Shown here: piece after piece, positions 34,115 through 43,587 of the stretch
How the letters are laid out: every line of letters begins with the position of its first letter
How positions within the stretch are numbered: the stretch's first letter is position 1
Source: a virus
Direction: 5' to 3' (one strand)
Length of the DNA: 64,000 bases
IMG/VR virus record: IMGVR_UViG_3300007512_001367
Span: 53,807 to 117,806 of that record
The notes under the pieces: model-generated
The model's database searches: none
Seen by the model: only the letters and a program-made list of their open reading frames with translations
What the model was told of the DNA's origin: nothing
Program-made: the position numbers and the translations under genes

Positions 34115-34840
34115 TCATTTAATTCCATTTTTAGCTAGGAAGTTTAAAATGCTTTCCTTTTGCATAGAACCTTTTTTATGACCAGCGGCATGAAAAAAAT
34201 AAACCTTTGGATGTCCTCTCATATGAGCATTTTTATAATTGTAATATTCATTCATTTTAGTAATTTTTACATTACTTTTAATTGTAGCCCATATTAATAT
34301 TTCTCCATCGTGGTGATCTAATTTTTTATATAATTCAATCCACGTTTTCATTATGTCAACGGCTTTTTTTGTAAGAATAAACACACCAGGTTGGAAACCT
34401 TTTTTAATTACGTGTCGAAGTTTACATTGTAATAATAATCCTTTATAAAAAACATCAGTTTGTTCTCCAAGTTTTGCGTCTTCAAACGTAGGATACTTAC
34501 ATACTTTAAAAGATTCTGTATCAGGATATTCTTCAAAAATATTAGGTGCATTTGGTAAAGCAAATACATCACTATCTATATACATTATTTGATCGTACTT
34601 GTCCCACCACTTTAGATTTAACCAAAGATCGAATCTTTCAAATGTAGGATGTACATGGTTTAATTTAGGTTCTGTAATTCTAATAAAATCACAGTTGTAT
34701 TTTTCTGCATAATTTTTAAAAGATTTAGCGGAAAGGTCAGCCAATTCTTGTTGGTTTGTTAACAACTTATTATATTTTGGTTGGCTATATTTAAATGGAT
34801 CTATAAAATACTGAACAATACAGTTCCGGTGTCCCGGCAT
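34115..34840 (-). CDS. Glycosyltransferase (GT8/GT34-like)
   Basis: 241 aa. QIMYIDSDVFAL supplies a DxD metal motif in a GT-A fold; a helix with YAEKYNCDF precedes it and FFHAAGHKKGS follows near the end, similar to GMA12/MNN10 or GT8 glycosyltransferases. It begins 3 nt after the structural gene and precedes the sugar operon. Confidence 0.78.
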   Translation of the reverse strand: MPGHRNCIVQYFIDPFKYSQPKYNKLLTNQQELADLSAKSFKNYAEKYNCDFIRITEPKLNHVHPTFERFDLWLNLKWWDKYDQIMYIDSDVFALPNAPNIFEEYPDTESFKVCKYPTFEDAKLGEQTDVFYKGLLLQCKLRHVIKKGFQPGVFILTKKAVDIMKTWIELYKKLDHHDGEILIWATIKSNVKITKMNEYYNYKNAHMRGHPKVYFFHAAGHKKGSMQKESILNFLAKNGIK

Positions 34841-34843
34841 TGT

Positions 34844-35233
34844 TTACTCTATACCGTCTAATGCCGCGTCGATACCTTTTTTAGCAGTCTCAGTTTTTGG
34901 TTTAAAAACTTCTGTTTGTTTTTCTAAAGTTGGTTTAGCAACTGGAGTCATTGTTTGTGTTTTAGATACAGGTGCAACTCTTCTAGGTGCAGTAGGCTTT
35001 GATCTTGATGGAGTTTCGTCTACTTTACCTCTTGGTTGTTCATAGTATTTTGACATTACTTCTGATTTAGGTGTGATAATTGTTCCGCCTGGACCTAATA
35101 CATCACCTCTAGCATTAACGTTCATATTACCAATGGCTCTAACACTTTCGTTTGCCGCTCGTAGTTTTTCAATATCAACCATACGACCCTGCATGGTTCT
35201 ATACATTCTTTTTCTTACTGGTCTTCCTACCAT
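34844..35233 (-). CDS. Putative virion structural protein
   Basis: 129 aa. ESVRAIGNMNVNARGDVLG is a conserved phrase in an uncharacterised structural protein of marine T4-like phages; it is followed by a Lys/Pro/Thr-rich disordered half. The start follows a Shine-Dalgarno GGAG. Its location before the DnaE-like fragment and tail genes supports a virion role, though this is from memory. Confidence 0.6.
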   Translation of the reverse strand: MVGRPVRKRMYRTMQGRMVDIEKLRAANESVRAIGNMNVNARGDVLGPGGTIITPKSEVMSKYYEQPRGKVDETPSRSKPTAPRRVAPVSKTQTMTPVAKPTLEKQTEVFKPKTETAKKGIDAALDGIE

Positions 35234-35259
35234 AATATGCTCCTATTACACTTTACTTA

Positions 35260-35781
35260 TCATCTTAAAAATTCAGTAATATCTAAATTATATAATAATG
35301 GATTAATTTTATGTACTCCAATTAAAAATAAACAAAAACTTGCTACACTACTACCTCTACCTACACCCCATACTACATTTTTTGCTCGTAGTGTATCTAT
35401 AAAATAGATTAAAAATTGTAGTACACGAATAAATTTTTTCTTTTCAAATAATATATATTCTTGTTCTATTCTATCTCGTTCTTCTTGTGTTTGACATTTG
35501 TCTAAAAGATATTTTTTAACATCTATTTGGTAATATTCGTCTGGCATATACCATTTGTTAATCATTTGTTCGTCAAAATGAATAGGATTTGGTCTTTTTG
35601 GAACCTTTGATAATGTAGATAAGTTTGTACCTGTATTCTTTATGCTTGAATTATATTGTGTAGGGTCTTCGAAAAATAATTTTGATATATCTAATTCTGG
35701 ATTAGAATATAATAACTCTATTGCATCTTGTTCTGTATAGATGCAGTCACCCGTTTCATTTATTTTTATCTTTTCCGCCAT
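35260..35781 (-). CDS. DnaE-like fragment of DNA polymerase III alpha
   Basis: 173 aa. The C-terminal third (NVVWGVGRGSSVASFCLFLIG, then INPLLYNLDITEFL) matches the catalytic-neighbourhood GRGS..G.L..Y.LGI..IDP..Y.L.F.RFL block of bacterial DnaE/PolC; the remainder has no DnaE-like domains. Too short to be a polymerase, so a derived or regulatory protein. It overlaps the 210-aa gene by 26 nt. Confidence 0.6.
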   Translation of the reverse strand: MAEKIKINETGDCIYTEQDAIELLYSNPELDISKLFFEDPTQYNSSIKNTGTNLSTLSKVPKRPNPIHFDEQMINKWYMPDEYYQIDVKKYLLDKCQTQEERDRIEQEYILFEKKKFIRVLQFLIYFIDTLRAKNVVWGVGRGSSVASFCLFLIGVHKINPLLYNLDITEFLR

Positions 35782-36388
35782 CTAAAACCTTTGGATTGAA
35801 TTCAAATAGTTTAGCATGAGTTTCGTGGCTTTTGTCAACTGGTATTTTGTTGTTCCAACTAAAATGTCCTGTATAAATGCCTTTGTCAAGTTCTTCGTCA
35901 TATGTTGCCGTATCGGCTCTTAACCACCATGGATGAAACTTTTCATATTTTTTTGAAAACCAATCCTTTGTATCTAATAATAACAGTTCTGGACTATTTT
36001 TGTCAACTGAATATGTAATTCCGTCTCCTTGCCAACTGGAAAGCTCAATATGATTAATAGTGATTATAGAATCTAAAACTGCATTTGCTTTACAAAAACA
36101 TACTGCTGACATAATTTGATCGTAAGGAGGTTTTGGTAATTCAATAAATCGATTATTGCTGTTTTTTTTTAAAATATGGTAAAGAGGTTCGTCTCTCCAT
36201 GTGGTAATTGTATTTGCAAAAACTAATTCATAAAGATTTTTTAATCTGTCGAAATATTCTGTTTGTTCTTTTAAATTTGCTGTGTGTGGAGTTATAAAAA
36301 GTTTAACAGTATATTCATTTTGAAATAATTCACCGTCGACAATTATTATTGATTTAAATTTTGTATTCCAACTAAAAGAATTTGGCAT
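35756..36388 (-). CDS. Conserved phage hypothetical
   Basis: 210 aa with mixed secondary structure (KSIIIVDGELFQNEY, then LPKPPYDQIMSA, then SWQGDGITYSVDK). No recognised domain. It overlaps the DnaE-like fragment, with which it probably shares expression; both genes have counterparts in marine T4-like phages by memory only. Confidence 0.55.
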   Translation of the reverse strand: MPNSFSWNTKFKSIIIVDGELFQNEYTVKLFITPHTANLKEQTEYFDRLKNLYELVFANTITTWRDEPLYHILKKNSNNRFIELPKPPYDQIMSAVCFCKANAVLDSIITINHIELSSWQGDGITYSVDKNSPELLLLDTKDWFSKKYEKFHPWWLRADTATYDEELDKGIYTGHFSWNNKIPVDKSHETHAKLFEFNPKVLDGGKDKNK

Positions 36389-36400
36389 TAAACATACTTA

Positions 36401-36655
36401 CTACTCAATGTTGACCAAGTCTCCTAAATCTGGTTCACCTCTAGCTTTTTTATGATTTTTATGCCATTGTTCAAGTCTTCGGTTTCGGATTTCGGTTTTA
36501 TAGGTATCAAGTGCTTCTTGAAGTTTATACAGGATATCAGGATTGCGGCCAACTCGTCTAGCTATTCCAACTTTTCGTGAAAGTTCTTTTATTCGTTTAT
36601 TAATATCAATATCAGACAGTTTTAAGAGATCTTCTTGTAAAGGATGAAAATACAT
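36401..36655 (-). CDS. Small helical conserved hypothetical
   Basis: 84 aa, all-helical, with LSDIDINKRIKELSRKVGIA and LQEALDTYKTEI. A strong Shine-Dalgarno site (AGGAGGT) precedes the ATG. Its position between the fibre genes and the DnaE-like fragment is the only clue; a tail-assembly role is possible. Confidence 0.6.
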   Translation of the reverse strand: MYFHPLQEDLLKLSDIDINKRIKELSRKVGIARRVGRNPDILYKLQEALDTYKTEIRNRRLEQWHKNHKKARGEPDLGDLVNIE

Positions 36656-36667
36656 TATTACCTCCTA

Positions 36668-37231
36668 TTAGGTATATAATTTACCTACTTGATGCATTAA
36701 CACAGTTGTTCCATTATCTGAACTTAGAAACTCATACAAGTATCTTCCAGTTTGTGGAGCTGTTATTGTGTCTGATGATCCGTCACCACCTGTAACATTA
36801 TCAGCTACTATGACAGCAGACGGAATGGTAATAGTATGTGCAACCGAACCGTATGTAATATCTAAAATAATTCTTCCTACTGTTGCCGCCGCTGGCCAAT
36901 TTGTAAAAGATAGTGTAATTGAAGCATTAGACGTTATTGTTTGGTAATGTCCATTTGTATGATTTAAAACAATGTCACCACCTGCTGTGCCATGTGCATA
37001 TACCGATTCTGATGTGTCTTTAAATTTAGCTCTTAGAACTTCATTGTCCGAAAAATCACTTGAACCGTTTAGTGATGCTTTGTTTGTTTGTAATGCTTCA
37101 ATTTCACTTTTTGCTTCAGTAAAATTATTTTTAATTGCAGTAAAATTGTCTCTAAAACCTTGAGACGAATTGTCTTTTCCTGCTGTAGGATAAGTTCCAT
37201 CTACATTACCTGGTACTATTTTACTTGCCAT
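36668..37231 (-). CDS. Tail-fibre-like structural protein
   Basis: 187 aa. Residues 1-45 (GTYPTAGKDNSSQGFRDNFTAIKNNF) share the fibre-type N-terminal module seen in the genes at 39777, 41453 and 42425, in a diverged form. The rest is beta-rich with SNASITLSFTNWP and VAHTITIPS. A Shine-Dalgarno AGGA precedes the ATG. Probably a short fibre or whisker-like subunit. Confidence 0.7.
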   Translation of the reverse strand: MASKIVPGNVDGTYPTAGKDNSSQGFRDNFTAIKNNFTEAKSEIEALQTNKASLNGSSDFSDNEVLRAKFKDTSESVYAHGTAGGDIVLNHTNGHYQTITSNASITLSFTNWPAAATVGRIILDITYGSVAHTITIPSAVIVADNVTGGDGSSDTITAPQTGRYLYEFLSSDNGTTVLMHQVGKLYT

Positions 37232-37234
37232 TTA

Positions 37235-39730
37235 TTAAATTCCTTTGTTTCTAAATATAAGATATTTATCGCTTACTCTATCCACTGTAATTATAGTACC
37301 GTTTGATGGTGCTGTGTTAAAAATTACAGTAGTTTTTATATTTGTTGTGTCATGGGTTAATGTAAGTTCATTTTCAAAGTCAGCTGATCTTAATTGTGTA
37401 TCTGCTGATAGATATGTAGGCGATGCATTATTGTCTGCTGTGACATTATCACCAACATATACAATAACACCATCTTTTTTTACTAAAATATCTTCATCGT
37501 GTACAATTTCTCCTAAATCAAAGCTACTAGAAGAGCCATCGGCTATAAATGAATTTATGGTAATTTTACTTTTAGAAATTTGATATCTATCAACAATAAA
37601 ATGTATGTTTTTAAAATTTATATTTTTATCTGTAATTCTTTTTTTGATTAATGCTGATATACCTGGCATACAATAACAAATTGGTACTGCTTTTACATAT
37701 CCTAACGGAACGCCAGAAGATGTTTGTGCTGTTCTCATCCAAAGTGGTAAATGTGTCCATTCTTTATGTCCTAATGATTTCATTCTGCTTCTCATATTTG
37801 CCACAGCATTTGGATATAAAGTTGACATATAATCTAAGTCTGCTGATAATTGATTTGCATATCGTACTTTAGAACCCGATGTTGAAAATGCTAATCCATT
37901 ATTTGTTGTAATTTCGTATTCATTCATATCAGTAGTTGCTTCTGTTGTAGATGCTCGAGGACCTAACATAGGTTTTGCTACTACATCTCTTAATGTAACT
38001 GATGATGCTATTGATTCTCCGGAATTGTTTTCTAATGGATCTTTAATATCAAGATATACAACCTCATATATAACTTTTCCATCTTCTTTTGCCACAGCAG
38101 TTTTTAAATCTCCAAAATATAAAGTTTTTGGTGCATGATTTTGTTCCATTTGTTGTTGGAACGCCGTTAATGTTTGTGCTTGTAGTCCAGCCATTAATAA
38201 CATTGACGGAGATTGTTTCATTCCAAAATTTGTATCCTCTGGTCTATAGATATACGCAGGTGAGTTAATACTTGGATCTTGTGCTATTGCATAAAAAAGA
38301 TTTTGATCAACAAATGATGTAGAATGTCCAGTCATGTTACCGTATTCGATAGTAGTAAATGGAATATTAATGTTTAATGTAAATTCTTTTGATGTTGCTT
38401 GTGATTGATATTGATCACTAACCGTTACTGTAAATGTATATGTTATTGTTGAATCTGTAAAGTTGTTTTGATCTATTGTACCAATTAAATTTCCTTGTTC
38501 TGAAAGTGTTATACCTGTTGGCAATGATCCTGATGTAACTGTATAAGATAATACTCTATCAGTTTTGTCACTTATTGCTCTAACCGATAATATGCTAGGA
38601 ATATCTGCTGTAAGAGTTCCAATATTAGAAGGTGTGGTAAATGTAATACCGATATCAATTTCACCAACCACTTTCATTATAAAAATTTGATCGGTATACA
38701 CATTTGTTCCTGTTGCAACAACTCTATTTGCTCTTATTGTAAATTGGTAGTTGGTTTCGGTAGCAACTTGTCTTGATAACGTTCCGTAAATTTCTCCACT
38801 GCTACTATCAACTGATAATCCTGATGGTAATGAACCCGATTGTATTGTATAAGTTAAATCTGCTAGTAACGGATCAACATCTTCAACATCAATTTTTATA
38901 ACTACTGCGTTATCATGTCTAAATGTACCAAGGTCAGATGCTGTTTTAAATATTGGTCTTCTATGTGCTGAAAAATCAACGGAAAGTGTTGCTCCTCCGA
39001 TAGTATTCATGTCTGCTCGAATTTCTGTATTTGATACTCTCCAATAATCTGCTGTATAAACAAATATTGAATTATTTTGTTCTACATAAGAAGCACCATC
39101 AGTAACTCTTATAATAAAATCATAATTTACTGATCTAGATTTTGAAAATAATGTTCTGTCATAAACATAATCATCATAATCTTCTGCATATCCACCTTGT
39201 GGTCCATATCTTTCGTCGTCTGTTAATTCTACGACGCCAGATATCAACCCAGTTTTAGTCATAGTAACTCCTGGCGGTAATGCACCTTGTATTACTTCAT
39301 AAACTAATTGTTGTCCTGCCGCTGTATCAGTATCAGTAGCCTGCATTTGAAAAGATATACTAGAACCATCCATTACCCAGTATAAACCAACCGATGTAGA
39401 GTCATCTAATTGTAATTGTCCTGTGGCAGTTGTAAATGTTGGTGCATCAGCACCTTTAATGTCTAATTTAAAAGTTCTATCTGTAATTTTTGTTCCGGCT
39501 GTGGCTCGCACAACGAATGTATATAAAGTTCGTTTGCTAACCTCAACCGGAGTTCCTTGCAGTAAACCTGTTGAAGTAAGTTCTAATCCATTTGGTAGGC
39601 TTCCTGCGATAATGGAGTAAGTGACAGCCGTAGAATCGGCAGTATTCGCTTCTAGTTGTAGCGAATATGATGCTAATTCATTAATAGCACCTAATTTACC
39701 TGCTGTGGTTGTCCACACTGGTGTTGACAT
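37235..39730 (-). CDS. Tail protein with repeated Ig-like (He_PIG) domains
   Basis: 831 aa. At least four repeats show the pattern S-LP-x-GL...T-G-x-I/L-x-GT (SLPNGLELTSTGLLQGTP, ALPPGVTMTKTGLISG, SLPSGLSVDSSSGEIYGT, SLPTGITLSEQGNLIGT), each the mark of a putative Ig-fold. The last 330 residues differ and may be a tip domain. It probably forms an elongated fibre or side appendage for cell contact. A late-type box with a Shine-Dalgarno site lies upstream. Confidence 0.75.
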   Translation of the reverse strand: MSTPVWTTTAGKLGAINELASYSLQLEANTADSTAVTYSIIAGSLPNGLELTSTGLLQGTPVEVSKRTLYTFVVRATAGTKITDRTFKLDIKGADAPTFTTATGQLQLDDSTSVGLYWVMDGSSISFQMQATDTDTAAGQQLVYEVIQGALPPGVTMTKTGLISGVVELTDDERYGPQGGYAEDYDDYVYDRTLFSKSRSVNYDFIIRVTDGASYVEQNNSIFVYTADYWRVSNTEIRADMNTIGGATLSVDFSAHRRPIFKTASDLGTFRHDNAVVIKIDVEDVDPLLADLTYTIQSGSLPSGLSVDSSSGEIYGTLSRQVATETNYQFTIRANRVVATGTNVYTDQIFIMKVVGEIDIGITFTTPSNIGTLTADIPSILSVRAISDKTDRVLSYTVTSGSLPTGITLSEQGNLIGTIDQNNFTDSTITYTFTVTVSDQYQSQATSKEFTLNINIPFTTIEYGNMTGHSTSFVDQNLFYAIAQDPSINSPAYIYRPEDTNFGMKQSPSMLLMAGLQAQTLTAFQQQMEQNHAPKTLYFGDLKTAVAKEDGKVIYEVVYLDIKDPLENNSGESIASSVTLRDVVAKPMLGPRASTTEATTDMNEYEITTNNGLAFSTSGSKVRYANQLSADLDYMSTLYPNAVANMRSRMKSLGHKEWTHLPLWMRTAQTSSGVPLGYVKAVPICYCMPGISALIKKRITDKNINFKNIHFIVDRYQISKSKITINSFIADGSSSSFDLGEIVHDEDILVKKDGVIVYVGDNVTADNNASPTYLSADTQLRSADFENELTLTHDTTNIKTTVIFNTAPSNGTIITVDRVSDKYLIFRNKGI

Positions 39731-39751
39731 TAAAACTTACTCCTTCACCAG

Positions 39752-39759
39752 TATTTATT
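39752..39759 (-). promoter_or_regulatory. Late-type promoter box before fibre gene
   Basis: The minus strand reads AATAAATA; 21 nt to ATG 39730 with GGAG in between, so a normal leader rather than a leaderless one. Confidence 0.5.
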
Positions 39760-39776
39760 GAGTTTTAGCTATGTTA

Positions 39777-41396
39777 TTATGCTTGATCCCAGAATGGTAT
39801 AACTCTTAATGTACCACCTATTTTGATTTTAACATATCCAGTTGGTGCACCTGGAAGAGCACTTGCTCCACCTGCCGAACCTACTGTTGATTGTGTATCA
39901 GTTAATATATCAAGATATCCTGTACCGTCTGTATCAAGTTTTAAGTCAGCATTTGATACATGAGTTGTGATTGTGTTGTCTGTTATTGAAATTTGATCTA
40001 AAACTACAGAACCAGTACCATTTGCTTCAAGAACAAGATCTTGGTTTGTGCTCAATGGTTGGATTTTACCACCACCGGCAATGAATATATCAGAATTAAT
40101 AGTTAGTGATAAAACGTCTAGTCGTCCTGTCACTGAAGCCGAATCACCATTTATCATTACTGTCCCAGTACCGTTTGGTTGAAGTACAATACCACCATTT
40201 GAACTAGTTGCAGTAATTGTGTTTCCATTAATAGTAAGATTATCAATAGCCGCCGAACCATCAACAGTTAATACACCTGTTACAGTTTGGCCAATTGTTG
40301 TCATTGCATTTTGTACATCAACAACTCCTGTACCATTTGCTGAAAATTCTAGATTAGCATTTGTGGCATTTGTTGTAATTTTGTTATCTTTAATTCGTAC
40401 CCAGTCAATATCTGATTGGCCTGTAACTGTATGTGTTCCAGTTGTTGCAATATCTGCCGTTGTAAGTGTTCCTGTTACACCTAAAGAAGTACTAAATGTT
40501 CCTGCTCCTGTAACTGCAAGTGTGCTACCATCAAAAGTTAAGTTTGCTTCACCTTGAAATGTATTTGCACCTGTTACAGTTGTGACAGTATTGTTAGTTG
40601 AACCTGTTTGAACTGCTTTTGTGTCTGCATATGCTTTGATTGATTGTTGTGTAGCTAATTGTGTAGCCGAATCAGTTCCCATAGCATCTTCATCAAGTAC
40701 ACCTGTTACAGTTGCACCTGTTGCCAATGTTAAACTTGTTGCCGCAGTTAAGGCTCCAGTAATATCTACTGCTTCTGCTAGTGTAATTTTTGTTGAGTCA
40801 TCTGAATTTATTGTTGTACCACGTATTTTTAATGCATCAACAAAAATTGAGCCAGTACCTTGAGATGCTAATAATAAATCTGCGTTTGTGAGATCTGCAG
40901 AAATTGTATGATCATGAATAGTAATACCCTCTACAATAACACTACCTCCACCCATTGATGTAATAGTAATGTCACCATTTGTAACTGTACTTGTTAATGT
41001 AGTTCCGTCAATTTGTAATTGGTCTGCTTCAAATACACCAGTTACTTTAACTTGGTCACCTGCCGCATTACCTAAATTAATATTTCCATTTGCAACTATA
41101 TCACCTGTTGCTGTTAAATTTCCTGTAACATTAGTATTTCCTTCAAGTTCTACTGTACCTGTTCCGTTAGGAATAACTCTAATGTTTTCGTTTGATCTAG
41201 CTGAAGTTATATTCCAGCCATTGATATCTAAGTTACCACCTAATTGTGGTGAAGTATCTTCTAATAAATCGTTTGCTTCAGCAGTACTGCCGTATAATTC
41301 TGTAAAATTTGCATTAATTTTTGTAAATGCTGTTCTTAATGGATCACCGGTGCCGTCATTTGCTGATGAACCTATGCTAACTGTTTGTTGTGCCAT
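39777..41396 (-). CDS. Tail-fibre-like protein with beta repeats
   Basis: 539 aa. The N-terminal module (SANDGTGDPLRTAFTKINAN, then ELYG) is shared with three neighbours. The body consists of repeating strands with NG-x-GTV or GTGS turns (NGTGTVELEGN, GTGSIFVD, NGTGVVDVQ, GTGSVVLD), a parallel beta-helix-like architecture suited to fibres. It ends in KIKIGGTLRVIPFWDQ. A Shine-Dalgarno AGGAG precedes the start. Confidence 0.8.
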   Translation of the reverse strand: MAQQTVSIGSSANDGTGDPLRTAFTKINANFTELYGSTAEANDLLEDTSPQLGGNLDINGWNITSARSNENIRVIPNGTGTVELEGNTNVTGNLTATGDIVANGNINLGNAAGDQVKVTGVFEADQLQIDGTTLTSTVTNGDITITSMGGGSVIVEGITIHDHTISADLTNADLLLASQGTGSIFVDALKIRGTTINSDDSTKITLAEAVDITGALTAATSLTLATGATVTGVLDEDAMGTDSATQLATQQSIKAYADTKAVQTGSTNNTVTTVTGANTFQGEANLTFDGSTLAVTGAGTFSTSLGVTGTLTTADIATTGTHTVTGQSDIDWVRIKDNKITTNATNANLEFSANGTGVVDVQNAMTTIGQTVTGVLTVDGSAAIDNLTINGNTITATSSNGGIVLQPNGTGTVMINGDSASVTGRLDVLSLTINSDIFIAGGGKIQPLSTNQDLVLEANGTGSVVLDQISITDNTITTHVSNADLKLDTDGTGYLDILTDTQSTVGSAGGASALPGAPTGYVKIKIGGTLRVIPFWDQA

Positions 41397-41418
41397 GTTT
41401 TAAATCTCCTAATATGAT

Positions 41419-41426
41419 TATTTATT
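41419..41426 (-). promoter_or_regulatory. Late-type promoter box before fibre gene
   Basis: The minus strand reads AATAAATA; the ATG at 41396 is 22 nt downstream with AGGAG between. A conventional leader. Confidence 0.5.
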
Positions 41427-41452
41427 AGAAATTCTATAAACCGAACGTAAAT

Positions 41453-42418
41453 TTATATAGCAAGAATTGTTCTAAAGAATTTATAGGTAGTAGAACTACC
41501 AGCCGCATTTGTGACTAATATTCTAACAGATCCACTGTTTACATCTGCTGTAAATGTTGCAAGATCTGTTGTAGTACTGCCTGCTCTGCCATATACTGAT
41601 ATGTAAGGAGTTGAACCGTCGTGTGTTACTATTATTTCTACTGTTTCGTATCTAGAATTTGTTGTGTCAGTGACTGAAACAACATATTTTGCACCTCGAT
41701 AAGTTGCCGCTACAAAAGAATCTATAGCAGTAGCGGCTGATGAAGTCACAGTAACAGAACCTGAACTTATATAAGCATTTGACATTATTCGAATAAGTCC
41801 AGTACCTTGTGTATCTAATTTTAAGTGATTATTTGTAACTACGTTTTGTAAAGTATCTGTTACTATTTCTAAATTTCCAAAATTGTTTGCTCGACCATCA
41901 ACATAATCTTTTGTAGCAACATCTGTAGCTTGAGTTGGTGTTCCAACACCGCTTAAAATTTCACCACCGAAAGATATAGTTGTAGAATCTGTAGAAGTAA
42001 TAACATTACCTGAAATATTAATTGAACCTAGTGTAATATTAGATTCTGCAAAGTTAATTGCTGAAGAATCATCTGAACTAATAGTTGTACCGTTAATTCT
42101 TAATGCACCAACCACAATATGTCCTGTACCAGATGCAGAAATTACTAAATTTTCATTTGATCTTGTTCCAGTTATAGCATTATCATCGATAGTAATGGCA
42201 GGTAAAACAATTGCACCTGTACCTGAAGGTTCTAATACTAAATCAGCATTAGTGGCATTTGCATTAATTTTATTTCCTGAAATAGTAATTTGTGAAGCGA
42301 GGGTAGATGAATCATATAACTCTGTAAAGTTAGAATTGATGTAGATCATTGCTGTTCTTAGATCATCACCAGTTCCATCATTTGCATTAGTACCTGTATT
42401 AATTGTGTATTTTGCCAT
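41453..42418 (-). CDS. Tail-fibre-like protein, paralogue
   Basis: 321 aa. The N-terminal module (NANDGTGDDLRTAMIYINSN) is nearly the same as in the 539-aa gene, followed by shorter repeats (SGTGAIVLPA, SGTGHIVVGALR, TQGTGLIRI) and a distinct C-terminal beta domain (SRYETVEIIVTHDG..ISVYGRAG). Likely an alternative or partner fibre. Confidence 0.8.
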   Translation of the reverse strand: MAKYTINTGTNANDGTGDDLRTAMIYINSNFTELYDSSTLASQITISGNKINANATNADLVLEPSGTGAIVLPAITIDDNAITGTRSNENLVISASGTGHIVVGALRINGTTISSDDSSAINFAESNITLGSINISGNVITSTDSTTISFGGEILSGVGTPTQATDVATKDYVDGRANNFGNLEIVTDTLQNVVTNNHLKLDTQGTGLIRIMSNAYISSGSVTVTSSAATAIDSFVAATYRGAKYVVSVTDTTNSRYETVEIIVTHDGSTPYISVYGRAGSTTTDLATFTADVNSGSVRILVTNAAGSSTTYKFFRTILAI

Positions 42419-42424
42419 GATCTA

Positions 42425-43276
42425 TTATCCTGTGCTAATTTTTACGTCGTTACCACTTCTCCAAAGTCTTCCTGCTACTGCCGGATCTGAAGTTGGAAGT
42501 GCTGTAAAGTCTATTTGGGCACCAGTTGCCGCAAAATGTCCTGTTACCTTTGCTCCGCCAAGTGTAACTCTGAATTTTTCTGCTAAACTTCCATCCATGT
42601 TTTGGAAAACTATTTCTTTGTTAGTTCCATTGTTTCCATCCATAAAAATTTTGGCTCTTACGTTACCGCCATTACTTTGGAAATCTATACCAGGTGTGTT
42701 ATTGTCGTTAGTTCTTTGGAGTGTTATGGTTGCAGTGGCTTGTTTAATGTGTAATGAAGTGTCGGGTGAACTTACTGCGCCTATACCCACTTGACCACCT
42801 GCTTTTAACAAAATGTCACCTGAGCCATTATTCTCTAATATAATGTTTCCGTTGGCGCCATCAACAATCTCTATGAAACTTGAACTTGTTCCACTGTTTG
42901 TATCAATTTTTATATTTTGTGCACCATTAGATGTAATATTGCCTGCCGCTGATCCTGTGCCAACTAGAAAAGGTCCAGATACTACAATACTACCCGTGCC
43001 ATTTGGTGCAAGTGTTAAGTCGGCGTTTGTGTCCATGGAGGTAATTGTTGTGTTGTTTATTGATAGTCTGTCTATCTCAACTATACCCGTTCCATTGGCT
43101 TGTATTTTTACATCACCGTTTGTTGCGTTATTTGTGAATAATCCACCCAAACTAGACCCGGCTAAATCATCGTAGACCTCCACGAAATTCGCGTTGATCT
43201 TTGACATAGCGGTACGTAAAGTATCGCCTGTAGCTCTATTTCCTTCTGTTCCTGTGTCTATTATTAATCTAGCCAT
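42425..43276 (-). CDS. Tail-fibre-like protein, paralogue
   Basis: 283 aa. The N-terminal module (TEGNRATGDTLRTAMSKINA, then FVEVYD) is shared, then repeats (NGTGIVEIDR, NGTGSIVVSG, NGSGDILLKA), then KIFMDGNNGTNKEIVFQNMDG and a tip-like end. The three genes in a row suggest duplication of an adhesin with divergent tips. Confidence 0.8.
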   Translation of the reverse strand: MARLIIDTGTEGNRATGDTLRTAMSKINANFVEVYDDLAGSSLGGLFTNNATNGDVKIQANGTGIVEIDRLSINNTTITSMDTNADLTLAPNGTGSIVVSGPFLVGTGSAAGNITSNGAQNIKIDTNSGTSSSFIEIVDGANGNIILENNGSGDILLKAGGQVGIGAVSSPDTSLHIKQATATITLQRTNDNNTPGIDFQSNGGNVRAKIFMDGNNGTNKEIVFQNMDGSLAEKFRVTLGGAKVTGHFAATGAQIDFTALPTSDPAVAGRLWRSGNDVKISTG

Positions 43277-43290
43277 ATTATGTTTATACG

Positions 43291-43303
43291 TATTTATTAA
43301 ATA
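43291..43303. promoter_or_regulatory. Divergent late-type promoter pair
   Basis: On the minus strand AATAAATA (43298-43291) serves the fibre gene at 43276, with 14 nt to its ATG. On the plus strand ATTAAATA (43296-43303) lies 5 nt before ATG 43309 of the small zinc protein. The two boxes overlap head to head. Confidence 0.5.
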
Positions 43304-43308
43304 GTTAT

Positions 43309-43587
43309 ATGTTCATAGAAACCTTAAGAACAATGAGATTATACGAACGTCAATCTAAACTGGGTATGTACCACACCTTTCACCGTAAAAATACCATCTA
43401 TTATTTTAAATGTGATTCATGTGGAGTATCATTTTTAAGACCTAGATCGCAAGTAGATCCAGAAAGAGCATCAAATGATTATAAACACGTTTGTTCGTAT
43501 TGTGATACTAAAAAGTTTGCTCAAAAAGTGGGTCTTAAGATGCGTAAAATTTATCAGTTAGATGCTAGTTCGACAAAAACGTTATAA
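43309..43587 (+). CDS. Zinc-ribbon protein, conserved in marine T4-like phages
   Basis: 92 aa on the plus strand. CDSCG and CSYCDTKKFAQK form a zinc ribbon; the start YERQSKLGMYHTFHRKNTIYYFK precedes it. The pattern is known to me from marine T4-like phages, without a function. Met9 (43333) is an alternative start. The gene converges with the next minus-strand gene, their stop codons overlapping by 6 nt. Confidence 0.7.
   Translation: MFIETLRTMRLYERQSKLGMYHTFHRKNTIYYFKCDSCGVSFLRPRSQVDPERASNDYKHVCSYCDTKKFAQKVGLKMRKIYQLDASSTKTL

Noticed and set aside
40219-42794. Plus-strand open frames inside the fibre genes
   Set aside because: They mirror the low-complexity minus-strand genes, lack ribosome sites and have no protein-like motifs.
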